Source of the DNA: Flavobacterium sp. UBA6721
Lineage (GTDB): Bacteria; Bacteroidota; Bacteroidia; Flavobacteriales; Flavobacteriaceae
Reading direction: 5' to 3'
Assembly: GCA_002454195.1 (NCBI GenBank)
Contig: DKIJ01000024.1
Span: 38,511-102,510, forward strand
Length of the DNA: 64,000 nt
Part shown: positions 54,192-63,250 of the stretch, piece by piece
How the letters are laid out: each line of letters starts with the position of its first letter
Numbering within the stretch: the first letter of the stretch is position 1
Program-made: the position numbers and the translations under genes
Notes under the pieces: model-generated
Database searches by the model: none
What the model was told of the DNA's origin: nothing
What the model saw: the letters and a program-made list of their open reading frames with translations, nothing else

Positions 54192-54236
54192 CAAAATTAC
54201 TTTAGACCTTTTAGAGAAAATATGACATTTATCATA
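54192..54236 (-). promoter_or_regulatory. Predicted Fnr-type box and promoter of the ccoS operon
   Basis: On the minus strand TATGATAAATGTCATA (54221-54236) is followed after exactly 21 nt by TAATTTTG (54192-54199), a consensus -7 element. The box centre lies about 41 bp upstream of the expected start (near 54188), the class II activator position. Confidence 0.8.
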
Positions 54237-54342
54237 CAAGCTGTTTTTATTTTACTTCAAAGACTCGTTACGTTTTAATGGCTTCTGCTTTATGATTTTA
54301 AGCGTAAAAAATCGCTAAGTTTTTCAACTCATACCCCACAAC

Positions 54343-56730
54343 TCACAACTTCTTCGAATAATAATTACTCATTACCGTCACAAAACTCACTATGGTAATA
54401 GTACTCAAAGGCATTATAATGGCTGCTACTAAAGGTTCTAATTGCCCCGTTACAGCATAAGTTAGCCCTACTACATTATAGAGTAATGATAATCCAAAAC
54501 TCATCTTAATAACCTGCATAGCTTTCTTAGACAGTTTTAGGAAATAATGTAATTTTTCAAATTGTCCTGCATCTAAAATCGCATCACAGGCAGGCGAAAA
54601 AACATTTACATTTTCCGAAATAGAAACGCCCACATTACTTTGTGCTAAGGCTCCAGCATCATTCAATCCGTCTCCTACCATCATCACATTTTTCCCCTTG
54701 TCTTGTAATTGCTTGATGAATGCTAGTTTTTGTTCTGGTTTTTGATTGAAAACCAATTCGGTTCCGGCAGGTAAAAGTGTTTCTAAAGCGGCTTTTTCAC
54801 CTTCATTATCACCCGATAAAACTTTGATTTGATAGTTCTTTTTTAGACTTCTAAATAGTTCTTCCAATCCATCTCTATATTGGTTTTTAAACACATATTT
54901 CCCAAAATACGCATCGTCAATTTGAATATGAACCGAAGTTTGTAAACCACTATTTTCTTCTGATTTTCCTGCAAATGCTGCTGAACCTATTTTGATGAAA
55001 CGATTCATCACTTGTCCTTGAATTCCTTTTCCAGTTATTTCTTCAAAATCACTAATAACTCTTTTACTCATTTTAGGTAAAAAGTCATATAACATTCTAC
55101 TCAAAGGATGATTTGAAGCTCTGAGTAAAGATTTTATCCGAATCAAATTGTTCTCAGAAAGCGGCTCTCCCTCATAAGTAATATTCGATTTTATGTTGGT
55201 CGTAATCGTCCCCGTTTTATCAAAAACCACCGTATCTACTTTTGCCAATTGCTCGATTACCAAGGCATTTTTGAGATAGAATTTTTGTTTTCCTACTATT
55301 CGCAAAATGTTTCCTAATGTAAAAGGAGCTGTTAATGCTAAAGCACACGGACAAGCCACTATCAATACGGCAGTAAAAACATTGAAAGCAATATTAGCAT
55401 CTATAAAAATCCAATAGAAAAACCCAACAAAAGCAATTAAAAGTAATATAGGTGTGAAATACCTTGAAATACTATCGGTTATGCTTTTATACTTTTGTTC
55501 CACTTTCTTCTGGAAAACATCATTACTCCACAGCTGTGTTAAATAACTCTGTGATACCGAAAACAAGACTTCCATTTCAACAACTTCCCCTAATTGCTTT
55601 CCTCCGGCAAATATTTTATCGCCAGATCGTTTACTAATCGGGATGGCTTCACCCGTTACAAAACTGTAGTCAATGGCAGTTTTTTCGCTAATCAAAATCC
55701 CATCAACCGGAATCAATTCCTGATTTCTAATTAACAATCGGTCGCCCTTTTGAATATCATAAACAGCGACACTTTCTTCGGAAGCTTCCGTATTAATTCG
55801 GGTAACTGCAACAGGAAAATAGGATTTAAAATCACGTTCAAAACTCAGGAAACTATAGGTTTTGATTTGGAACATTTTTCCCAAAAGCATAAAGAAAATC
55901 AAACTCGCCAAACTGTCAAAGAAACCAGAACCATGATTCATCACAATATCATAAGTACTTCTAATGAACATGACGATAATTCCCAAAGCAATTGGAATAT
56001 CAATATTGAGCATTCCGGATTTAATACTTTTATAAGCCGAAACATAATAGCCACTGGCCGAATACAAAAAGGATGGCAATGACAAAGCAAAAATCAACCA
56101 TCTGAAAAACGGTTTGTAATTGTCCAGCCAAAATTCCTTCACCTCAAAATATTCCGGAAAAGAAAGCAGCATAATATTTCCAAAACAAAAGAAAGCCACA
56201 CCTAATTTATAGGTTAAACTTCGATCGACTTTTTGTTTTCCTGTTTCGTAATTTTCCAGACTGATATAAGGTTCGTAGCCAATGGAACACAACAATTTTA
56301 CAATTTCGCTAAGCGAAACTATCTGTGGATTGTAGTTAATACGCACTTTTTTATCAGGAAAATTAACCTGAGAAACATTTATTCCCTTTTGAAGGCGTTG
56401 TAAATTTTCCAGAATCCAAATACAAGAGCTACAATGTATATGAGGAATGCTAAGTGAAACAATAGCGGTTGTATCCTCTTGAAATTCCAATAATTTTGAA
56501 ACGATGTTTTCATTTTCTAAAAAATCATATTTACCATTATTATCCTGCGGAGTTGCTCCAGGTGATTTTTCGAAATCATAATACGAAGTCAAATCATTTA
56601 GGCTAAAAATTTCGTAAACCGTTTTACAACCGGCACAACAAAATGTTTTCGCGTCAAAAATAATTTCAGCTTCTTTTACAATATCTAAACCACAATGGAA
56701 ACAATTTTGTGTATCCATAACTTTGCTCAT
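54343..56730 (-). CDS. ccoI: CcoI/FixI copper-translocating P-type ATPase
   Basis: 795 residues. N-terminal Cys-rich segment (CFHCGLDIV, FCCAGCKTVYEIF), HMA domain with HCSSCIWILENLQ, eight helices including the CPCALAL metal site, phosphorylation DKTGTIT and hinge GDGLNDAGAL. This N-terminal layout is specific to CcoI, which exports Cu to the periplasm for cbb3 assembly. It is transcribed apart from ccoS, divergently from the Crp/Fnr gene. Confidence 0.95.
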   Translation of the reverse strand: MSKVMDTQNCFHCGLDIVKEAEIIFDAKTFCCAGCKTVYEIFSLNDLTSYYDFEKSPGATPQDNNGKYDFLENENIVSKLLEFQEDTTAIVSLSIPHIHCSSCIWILENLQRLQKGINVSQVNFPDKKVRINYNPQIVSLSEIVKLLCSIGYEPYISLENYETGKQKVDRSLTYKLGVAFFCFGNIMLLSFPEYFEVKEFWLDNYKPFFRWLIFALSLPSFLYSASGYYVSAYKSIKSGMLNIDIPIALGIIVMFIRSTYDIVMNHGSGFFDSLASLIFFMLLGKMFQIKTYSFLSFERDFKSYFPVAVTRINTEASEESVAVYDIQKGDRLLIRNQELIPVDGILISEKTAIDYSFVTGEAIPISKRSGDKIFAGGKQLGEVVEMEVLFSVSQSYLTQLWSNDVFQKKVEQKYKSITDSISRYFTPILLLIAFVGFFYWIFIDANIAFNVFTAVLIVACPCALALTAPFTLGNILRIVGKQKFYLKNALVIEQLAKVDTVVFDKTGTITTNIKSNITYEGEPLSENNLIRIKSLLRASNHPLSRMLYDFLPKMSKRVISDFEEITGKGIQGQVMNRFIKIGSAAFAGKSEENSGLQTSVHIQIDDAYFGKYVFKNQYRDGLEELFRSLKKNYQIKVLSGDNEGEKAALETLLPAGTELVFNQKPEQKLAFIKQLQDKGKNVMMVGDGLNDAGALAQSNVGVSISENVNVFSPACDAILDAGQFEKLHYFLKLSKKAMQVIKMSFGLSLLYNVVGLTYAVTGQLEPLVAAIIMPLSTITIVSFVTVMSNYYSKKL

Positions 56731-56741
56731 TTTACCTAATG

Positions 56742-56802
56742 CAAAATTCTTAAAGGAATACCTCTTAAAATATGATATATATCATATAAATACTTAATTT
56801 TG
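56742..56802. promoter_or_regulatory. Shared Fnr-type box between ccoI and the Crp/Fnr gene
   Basis: TATGATATATATCATA (56771-56786) is a perfect 16-bp palindrome. To the left, 21 nt away, lies a minus-strand -7-like GAATTTTG (56742-56749) for ccoI, the same spacing as at ccoS and hemN. To the right, only 8 nt away, lies TAATTTTG (56795-56802) for the regulator gene, so the box covers that promoter's -33 region. Activation of ccoI with repression of its own gene is predicted. Confidence 0.78.
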
Positions 56803-56827
56803 CAAATAATCAAATCATCAATTCAAA

Positions 56828-57505
56828 ATGAGCAAATGTGAACAATGTATCGTGAGAGAATTCAGCTCCTTAAAAGCACTGAGCAAAGAAGAACTTGTTA
56901 AACTTGCAGAATGCAAAACTTCACGTATTGTCAAAAAAGGTGAGGTAATTTTTGAAGAAGGCGAAAATGTAAATGGTATTTTTTGCGTTAAAGACGGCGT
57001 TTGTAAATTAACAAAATTGAGTCCGAATGGGAAAGATCATATCGTCAAACTGGTAGCCAAAGGCGAACTTTTAGGACAACGCTCGATGATAAGTGAGGAA
57101 CCTGTAAACCTTAGCGCTGTGGCGCTTGAAGACATGCAAATTTGCTTTGTTCCTAAAAGCGAAATCATGGGCTTTTTTGACAATAACAACCAATTTTCGA
57201 TGAATGTGATGAAAACCATTTGCGGTGACCTGAAAGAAGCCGACAGCCAAATGGTAAATATGGCACAAAAAACCGTAAAAGAACGTCTGGCCGAAACTCT
57301 ACTCTATCTTCAGGATACTTTTGGCAAAAACGAAGACGATACCTTAAAAATCCAATTGACCCGAGACGAATTGGCCAGTATGATTGGTACCGCTACCGAA
57401 AGCTGTATTCGTTTACTTTCCGATTTTAATAAATCCGGATTGATCGAATTGAAAGGAAAAAAAATCATCCTTAAAGATATTCCTAAGTTGAAAAAGATGG
57501 TTTAA
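56828..57505 (+). CDS. fnr: Crp/Fnr family regulator, probable oxygen sensor
   Basis: 225 residues: cyclic-nucleotide-binding-like barrel (about 20-130), dimer helix (about 135-160) and winged HTH with DELASMIGTATESCIRLLSDF as recognition region. Cys4 and Cys7 (CEQC), Cys29, and Cys53, 59, 106 and 132 give enough ligands for an Fe-S cluster, but the CX2C-X21-C spacing differs from E. coli FNR (CX2CX5C). Divergent from ccoI and with a palindromic box between them, so it is the likely regulator of the cbb3 and hemN genes. Confidence 0.9.
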   Translation: MSKCEQCIVREFSSLKALSKEELVKLAECKTSRIVKKGEVIFEEGENVNGIFCVKDGVCKLTKLSPNGKDHIVKLVAKGELLGQRSMISEEPVNLSAVALEDMQICFVPKSEIMGFFDNNNQFSMNVMKTICGDLKEADSQMVNMAQKTVKERLAETLLYLQDTFGKNEDDTLKIQLTRDELASMIGTATESCIRLLSDFNKSGLIELKGKKIILKDIPKLKKMV

Positions 57506-57671
57506 GGTTTTTCTTCTAATTATTATTTCTTCATTTTTTGTAATACAAATAGTATTTATACATTTGTTACTACTACGCTAGTTAGTTACAATTATAAAGC
57601 CCAAAATGGGTAAATTATCATTTCTCTTTAGCAAGTAAAGACAGTCTCTTAACAAATATTTAAATAAAAAA

Positions 57672-58272
57672 ATGAATATAGATTGGACAGAAGTATTAAA
57701 GTTCACACTCTCAATTATAGCAATATTAATTTCTGTAATATCTGTTACAATAGCTTGGAAAAACACTCAAAAACAAATTCGCGTAAATAAACTTGAAGAG
57801 ATTGTAACAATACTATACAATCTTCATAGAATGTACAAGAAAATGTTTTGGCTTTTAGTTGATTTACAAAAAGAACTAAACTCTGAAAATGAAGAATTTT
57901 TTGGTTATGACTGGAATATTGAGGCCGAAACTTTTTTGGATAGTTCTAAAAAGTATTTACCTAAGGACAGTTTGAATAGGCTTAAAATATTATCAAATGC
58001 CTATCTACCCAACGATAATTTAAAATTTAGATTAACTGCTATCGGTAGTTTATATTTTGAATTATTTATGGCTTTAGAAACTAAAAGCGACTATGTTTTA
58101 AAAAAAATACAAAGGTGAAATTCCCAAACCTGACGCAATAAGTAACTTTATTTTATTACTTGAAAAAGATTTAATTAAAGAAATGAATTTAGGATTTGAT
58201 GGAATGACTATTAAACATTATAAAGACTACAAAGAAGGTCAATTTTTAAAAGATATCAAAATTGAGGATTAA
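57672..58272 (+). pseudogene. Hypothetical membrane-anchored protein with a frameshift in an A8 run
   Basis: The first frame runs from the ATG at 57672 to a stop at 58116-58118: one N-terminal helix (about 11-29, FTLSIIAILISVISVTIAW) then a helical cytosolic domain. At the run of eight A (58100-58107), removal of one A would continue the frame as YKGEIPKPDAISNFILLLEK to a stop at 58270-58272, giving about 199 residues. The continuation has convincing coding character. Either an inactive or phase-variable gene, or an assembly error. Family not recognised. Confidence 0.6.
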
Positions 58273-58293
58273 ACGAGCCGACTGCTCAGATTT

Positions 58294-58345
58294 ACATACA
58301 AACAGTTAGCGTAGAATTGCACTCTGTCCTCGCAACAATAAGAAA
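58294..58345 (+). repeat. REP-like repeat unit, distant copy
   Basis: ACAAACAGTTAGCGTAGAAT-TGC-ACTCTGTCC..CAACAATAAG closely parallels the unit at 7634-7676 (ACAAACGTTAGC..AGAAT-TGC-ATTCTGTGCCC..AACGATAAG). The intergenic stretch 58273-58539 contains a degraded CTTCCTTCGTTAATAAG tail of the same repeat and nothing else. Confidence 0.55.
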
Positions 58346-58539
58346 CATTGTAGAAATCCTACATGAAATGCTTCCTTCGTTAATAAGTCTAATTTTTGAG
58401 ATGTATTTGACTTTATTTTATCATTCACTCAACAGAGTCCGTTGAGTAGGAGTTAAAGCTAGAAATATATTAAACAATCCTATTAATTCACAAATTCATA
58501 CAATTGTAATGCTCTTACCTAGAAACTTCATTTTCAACT

Positions 58540-59295
58540 TTAATTTATCCAGGCTTTAAAATCAGAAACACGTTCTCGGGCTACGATTATTTCTTCGGAT
58601 GTAAAGTTTTTTAAAATTAATTTCAATCGGGAATTGGAATATAACTGAATCTCTTCTATTGCCTTTAAGGCAATTACGTATTTTCTATTGATTCGAAAAA
58701 AATCTTTCGGGTTGAGTTCGGCTTCAATATTTTCCAATGAAACATCTAACAAATAATCCCGTTTTTCATTGGAATACAAATAAGTTCCTTTGTTTTCACT
58801 ATAAAAACAAACTGCATTTTCAGTAGGGATAATCTTGATTTGATTCCCAATTTTTACTGAATAACGTGTTTTGTATTCTTTTTCAATTGGATTCACTAAC
58901 AATCTTTTTATTGCTTCAAAATCGAAAGTAGCAATATTATTTGATTGAAAATGCTTTTTAAATTTTGCAATGGCAAGCTCTAAATCATCTTCATCAATAG
59001 GCTTTAACAAATAATCGATACTGTTTAATTTAAAGGCACGTAATGCATATTCATCATAAGCGGTTGTAAAAATGATGGCACTGCTAATATTGACCTTTTC
59101 AAATATTTCAAACGACAAACCATCGGAAAGTTGAATATCCAGGAAAATTAAATCGGGTTGCTGATTATTTTGAAACCAAGCCAAAGCTTCTTCAACCGAA
59201 TGCAGCATTTGATTTACGGTATAACCCAGCTTTTCCACTTTTCGCTGTAGTAATCGCGCTGCCGGTTTTTCGTCTTCTATGATGATAATTTTCAT
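58540..59295 (-). CDS. LytTR-type response regulator
   Basis: 251 residues. Receiver domain 1-120 with the acidic pair EDE at 7-9, phosphoacceptor Asp in LIFLDIQLSDG (about Asp55), and the TTAYDEYALRAFK signature. LytTR DNA-binding domain about 150-250 (RINRKYVIALKAIEEIQLYSN). Partner of the histidine kinase encoded upstream in the same operon. Target genes unknown; the adjacent 2TM proteins are candidates. Confidence 0.94.
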   Translation of the reverse strand: MKIIIIEDEKPAARLLQRKVEKLGYTVNQMLHSVEEALAWFQNNQQPDLIFLDIQLSDGLSFEIFEKVNISSAIIFTTAYDEYALRAFKLNSIDYLLKPIDEDDLELAIAKFKKHFQSNNIATFDFEAIKRLLVNPIEKEYKTRYSVKIGNQIKIIPTENAVCFYSENKGTYLYSNEKRDYLLDVSLENIEAELNPKDFFRINRKYVIALKAIEEIQLYSNSRLKLILKNFTSEEIIVARERVSDFKAWIN

Positions 59296-59346
59296 GTTTT
59301 ACAGTAGATGGTTTATAGTTACAATTTGCACTTGATATTGAAATTG

Positions 59347-59652
59347 TTATTGATATTTCTTCTTTTCTTGTTCCATCAGTTCATTTATTTTGCGTTGTTC
59401 CCATTCTTTTCCTAATAAAAAGTTTGGTAGAAAAACATTGGCAGCATGACCTAACAAACCTATTCCCCAAAAGAATGGTGTTGCTAAGTTTTTCCATTGT
59501 AATAGATTTTCGCCTGTAGGTAAATCTTTCACATTAGCTACAAAAATAAAAATGTTAACTATTACATATACAATCAAATGGGTATAAAAACCTTTAATTT
59601 GTTTTACTCTCTTTTTCGCTTCTGTGTATTGAATTTCATTAGTTGCTTCCAT
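59347..59652 (-). CDS. 2TM domain-containing protein
   Basis: 101 residues from the ATG at 59652, 2 nt after the preceding gene (an in-frame ATG at 59664 would overlap it). Two helices (about 25-43 and 62-80) and the C-terminal LGKEWEQRKINELMEQEKK, the 2TM family pattern: KRVKQIKGFYTHL before helix 1 and GKxWExxKI after helix 2. Function unknown. One of three 2TM copies in this operon. Confidence 0.9.
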   Translation of the reverse strand: MEATNEIQYTEAKKRVKQIKGFYTHLIVYVIVNIFIFVANVKDLPTGENLLQWKNLATPFFWGIGLLGHAANVFLPNFLLGKEWEQRKINELMEQEKKKYQ

Positions 59653-59654
59653 AA

Positions 59655-59960
59655 CTATTCCCATTTTTTTTGATTATGATTTTCTTTTTCTATTAATTCG
59701 TTGATTTTCTTTTGTTCCCAATCTTTCCCAAAGAATGGTATAATTTCAAATGTTCCCAAGGCGTGAAACAAAACACCTATTCCCCAGCCCATTAATGTCC
59801 AAATAAACCAAAGATATTGAGGTGTGTAGTAGAAATTGATAAAAGCTAAAAACGAAACTACAATTACGTATGTTAGCAAATGGCTATAAAAATCTTTAAG
59901 CTTTTTTACCTTTTTTTGAGCGGCTTCATAGCGTTCAAATTCTGATTTGTTTGTTTCCAT
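59655..59960 (-). CDS. 2TM domain-containing protein
   Basis: 101 residues: KKVKKLKDFYSHLLTYVIVV begins helix 1, helix 2 is near 60-75, and FGKDWEQKKINELIEKE ends it. A paralogue of its downstream neighbour and of the kinase C-terminus. It starts 2 nt after the kinase gene, so translation is coupled. Confidence 0.9.
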   Translation of the reverse strand: METNKSEFERYEAAQKKVKKLKDFYSHLLTYVIVVSFLAFINFYYTPQYLWFIWTLMGWGIGVLFHALGTFEIIPFFGKDWEQKKINELIEKENHNQKKWE

Positions 59961-59962
59961 GA

Positions 59963-61300
59963 TTAATTATTGTATTTTTTGTTTGATTTATCGTTGTTGA
60001 TTAATTCTTCTATTTTTCTTTCTTCCCAATCTTTTCCAAAACCGAAAACATTAACGGCTTTTAAAGCTATTGACATTCCCCAGGCTGCTAACACAATCCA
60101 AAACCAATTATTACTGTAATGTGGATAGCTGGATACGGCTAAGAAGGAAATTACGATGACGTAAACAAATAAACTTTTATAAAAGTTTCTTATTTTTTGA
60201 ACTCTTTCTTTTGCTTTTACATAAGCTAAATCTTCGTTGTAAGTGGCTGTTGCATTCATAGTTATTGTTATTTGTTTGGTTAATATGGGAAGATTTACTT
60301 TAAAAATGGCGTCACTTTCTTCAATGCTAACTTTTCTATCTGTTAAAATCGCATAGCGACTGATGATATTTTGCAATCCAACGCCTTTTCTGTCTTGTAA
60401 TACTTCTTTCTTTTGTTTGTTATTTTCAATTATTAATTCGTTTTTTTCGATGTAAATTTTAATATGCAATGGTTTGGGTTCACTTACCGTGTTGTGTTTA
60501 ATACAATTTTCCATTAAAAGTTGTAATGATAAGGGCACTACTTTGGCTTCGGGAATAGTAACAACTTCGGGTAATTCAAACGAAATGCTGTTTTCAAAAC
60601 GCATTTTCAACAAATTCATATAGGTTTTGGCGAAAGCCAATTCTTCTTCAACAGTTACCAATTCTTTATCACGCTGTTCCAAAACATACCGATAAACCTT
60701 TGATAATGATGTGGTAAACTTTTGTGCCGAATCCGGATTCTCTTCTATTAAAGAACTCAATACATTTAAACTGTTGAATAAAAAATGAGGATCGAGTTGG
60801 TTTTTTAAACTTTCAAATTGAGCAGAAGCTGTACCGGCAATTATTTTTTCTTGTTTTACGCGGTTTTCCTGATAATTTTTATAGAAATACAACAGATGTA
60901 TTACAAGCGAAACAATTACTGTTATAATCAATGCCACAATGTAATACGATGGTTTTTCTCCGTTTAAAAAATCAGCTACCGGAGTTTTATCAATAATTAC
61001 TTCTTCTAAAAATCGTAAAACAAAAATGGTGATCATACTCAGCCCAAACGACAAGCCAAAACCAATTAGAATTCTATTAAAACTAAGCGCAGTGATTTTA
61101 TTTTTTTTATAAACCAAAGCAAATACATACGCATTAGTAAAATAAAGTACCACCGTGTATAAAAGCGTATAAAATAAAGTCCATTGTAAGCTTTCTAAAG
61201 TTGGAAGCTGCAAACTGGCACTGTAATTTATAATTTGAATAACTACAAATACAATTAAGCCAATTCCAACCGATTTTACTAATTCTTTTTGAACATTCAT
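59963..61300 (-). CDS. LytS-like histidine kinase fused to a C-terminal 2TM domain
   Basis: 445 residues. Four N-terminal helices (about 11-29, 41-62, 76-97, 119-138), His_kinase box NQLDPHFLFNSLN with His172, N-box LLMENCIKHN (261-270) and G-box GVGLQNI (306-312). The kinase part ends near 345 (LPILTKQ), where homologues usually stop; here the frame runs on through an internal ATG (Met348, 60257-60259) into a whole 2TM domain (about 355-435). In another frame TAA at 60268-60270 lies just before that ATG, so the fusion could come from a single indel. Confidence 0.9.
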   Translation of the reverse strand: MNVQKELVKSVGIGLIVFVVIQIINYSASLQLPTLESLQWTLFYTLLYTVVLYFTNAYVFALVYKKNKITALSFNRILIGFGLSFGLSMITIFVLRFLEEVIIDKTPVADFLNGEKPSYYIVALIITVIVSLVIHLLYFYKNYQENRVKQEKIIAGTASAQFESLKNQLDPHFLFNSLNVLSSLIEENPDSAQKFTTSLSKVYRYVLEQRDKELVTVEEELAFAKTYMNLLKMRFENSISFELPEVVTIPEAKVVPLSLQLLMENCIKHNTVSEPKPLHIKIYIEKNELIIENNKQKKEVLQDRKGVGLQNIISRYAILTDRKVSIEESDAIFKVNLPILTKQITITMNATATYNEDLAYVKAKERVQKIRNFYKSLFVYVIVISFLAVSSYPHYSNNWFWIVLAAWGMSIALKAVNVFGFGKDWEERKIEELINNDKSNKKYNN

Positions 61301-61659
61301 TTTGTTATCAATTATATTTTACCAATTTTTCCTGTTTGTATTCGGTTTTCTAATCGAAATATAAACTTTACCGATGTTTAAAAATACTAAAAAGTTAGAC
61401 AAGCTTTTTAAAACAATACACCATAGCTAATTCTCTTATATTTTGAGCTTTTATTTTAGACATTAAACTTTGTTTTTATTGATTTACAAGACAAAGTTGC
61501 AACACTGGGTTTAACTTTAAAAAAAGATATTACCGAATTGTATTATTTTGAGGATGAATTGTAGATAATGGTATTAAAAAAAAATAACGGGCTCTATTTT
61601 GAGTAACTTATTAATTATTTTAGCAGGATAGTAAAACCTACAAATTAATCACAAGACCA
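61301..61659. other. Intergenic region with a possible gene remnant
   Basis: 359 bases. From about 61459 one plus-strand frame reads FIDLQDKVATLGLTLKKDI and ends ELYYFEDEL at TAG 61562-61564. Its composition looks like a decayed C-terminus of a protein, but there is no start and no recognised family. No clear promoter for either neighbour was seen. Confidence 0.3.
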
Positions 61660-61965
61660 ATGGAAAAACAATTTTACGCTGTATATCTAAACCCTTGTCG
61701 TCCTGATTTTGCCATGACTATGACTGATGAAGAAAAAGCTATCATGATGGAACATATTGCTTATTGGACCGAAAAAATGAATCAGGGAAAAGTATATGCT
61801 TTTGGACCGGTAATGGATCCTAAAGCCATTTATGGTTTGGGAGTTGTTGCAGTTGCCAACGAAGACGAACTTAAAGATTTTATTGCTAATGATCCGGCTG
61901 GTAAAATCAACAATTATGAATATTTCCCAATGAGAGCGGTTGTTCCTGCACTTGCAGGAGAGTAA
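61660..61965 (+). CDS. YciI family protein
   Basis: 101 residues with a ferredoxin-like YCII fold: FYAVYLNPCRPDF, MTDEEKAIMMEHIAYWTEKM with the conserved His (about residue 33) and GKVYAFGPVMDP, ending in FIANDPAGKINNYEYFPMRA. Members are putative dehalogenase-like or regulatory enzymes using a His-Asp pair; the role is unknown. Stands alone. Confidence 0.88.
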   Translation: MEKQFYAVYLNPCRPDFAMTMTDEEKAIMMEHIAYWTEKMNQGKVYAFGPVMDPKAIYGLGVVAVANEDELKDFIANDPAGKINNYEYFPMRAVVPALAGE

Positions 61966-62053
61966 AAAGAAAAATAGTTTAGGAAATATACATCAAATGA
62001 AAACTTGTAGTATTTCCTAAACTATCGTATTTCTAATAAATCAATCAAACGAC

Positions 62054-63250
62054 TTATTCTTTTTTATACAATTTATATAATTCTTCCTTATCCTTTACTG
62101 CGATATCGGTTCGTTTTTCTTTTCCGTTAGCGTCTTGATAAACCAATTGATAGGATGCATTTTTATTGACTTTGAATTTTAAAAACTTATTCAAATCATC
62201 TATGGGTGAAGGAGAATAACCAAAATCTACTGCATTACCTTCTTTTTCAATTACTATTTTCTCAGCCACACGTTGAAGCTCTTTGTCTGATTTCGATTGG
62301 AACAATTGCAAACTAATCCAAACCTCATCTGGTTTTAAGTTTTCCAAAAGTTGTTGTTTAGCGTACAAATCAATATATCTTTTGGTCACATTTTCGGCAT
62401 GAATAGCTGTTGAGAGTGTATCCCATTCCAGTCTGAAATAAGTCTCTTTAGGTTTATAAGAAGAAGCATAAATCCAGTGTCTTGGATTCGAGATATCGGC
62501 TCTTCCAGCATCGGCTAAAAACCAGGCTTTATTTAAATCTTCTGGATAATACTCTGTAAAATACCACTGACCATCTACCCAAACCTCAACCCAACTGTGA
62601 TTTCCTTTCATATTCGTCCACATTGGAGTTCCAGCCATTCTAGCAGGAATACCCACAGAACGAAAAGCATCAACTAATAAAAAAGAAAGTCCGGTACAAG
62701 TTGCCATTTTTTCTTTGATAGATTGAAATGGACTAATGTTTACTATGCTACGTTTTGTATTGTATTCTACGGATAATAACTCTCTAATATTAGCATTAAC
62801 TGCTTTAATCGCTTGACGAACATCTTTGGTATTTTTAACCAAAGGGGAAAATTTCAAATAAAAATCATTACGCCAGTTATCTCTTTCATCATCAAAACAG
62901 TAGTACGGTAAAACTTCGTTAAAGAAAATAGAATCGGGTAGTTTAGAACACCAAGGAAACTCTTTTTTCACCTTATAGGCTCCATCAATTAGATCTTTGA
63001 TATAAGGAATACTCAAGGTTTTCAAATCGCGTTCGGGCATGTATGCAATAAGAAAAGAAGCCGCTTCATAATGCTCCTTGGGAACAGTATTTAAAAAATA
63101 GCGCAAGGAATCCTTTCTTTCACCTGATTGTAGCAAAGCTTTCTTTAATAATTTATCGTATTTAGGCAAGAACGATCTGTTTTTAATTTGGCCGAACGCC
63201 AAAAAAGGAATGATGATAAAAATACAAACAAGACGACTCAATTTCTTCAT
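62054..63250 (-). CDS. Exported transglutaminase-like protein
   Basis: 398 residues with a signal peptide (MKKLSRLVCIFIIIPFLAFG, cut near 20). Transglutaminase-like core with Cys185 in MATCTGLSFLLVDAFRSVG and His218 in GNHSWVEVWVDGQWY; acidic residues near 233-239 (EYYPED) complete a papain-like triad. The N-terminal 150 residues are a helical domain, the C-terminal 100 are beta-rich. Periplasmic or outer-membrane protease or peptide-remodelling enzyme is likely; the substrate is unknown. Confidence 0.88.
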   Translation of the reverse strand: MKKLSRLVCIFIIIPFLAFGQIKNRSFLPKYDKLLKKALLQSGERKDSLRYFLNTVPKEHYEAASFLIAYMPERDLKTLSIPYIKDLIDGAYKVKKEFPWCSKLPDSIFFNEVLPYYCFDDERDNWRNDFYLKFSPLVKNTKDVRQAIKAVNANIRELLSVEYNTKRSIVNISPFQSIKEKMATCTGLSFLLVDAFRSVGIPARMAGTPMWTNMKGNHSWVEVWVDGQWYFTEYYPEDLNKAWFLADAGRADISNPRHWIYASSYKPKETYFRLEWDTLSTAIHAENVTKRYIDLYAKQQLLENLKPDEVWISLQLFQSKSDKELQRVAEKIVIEKEGNAVDFGYSPSPIDDLNKFLKFKVNKNASYQLVYQDANGKEKRTDIAVKDKEELYKLYKKE

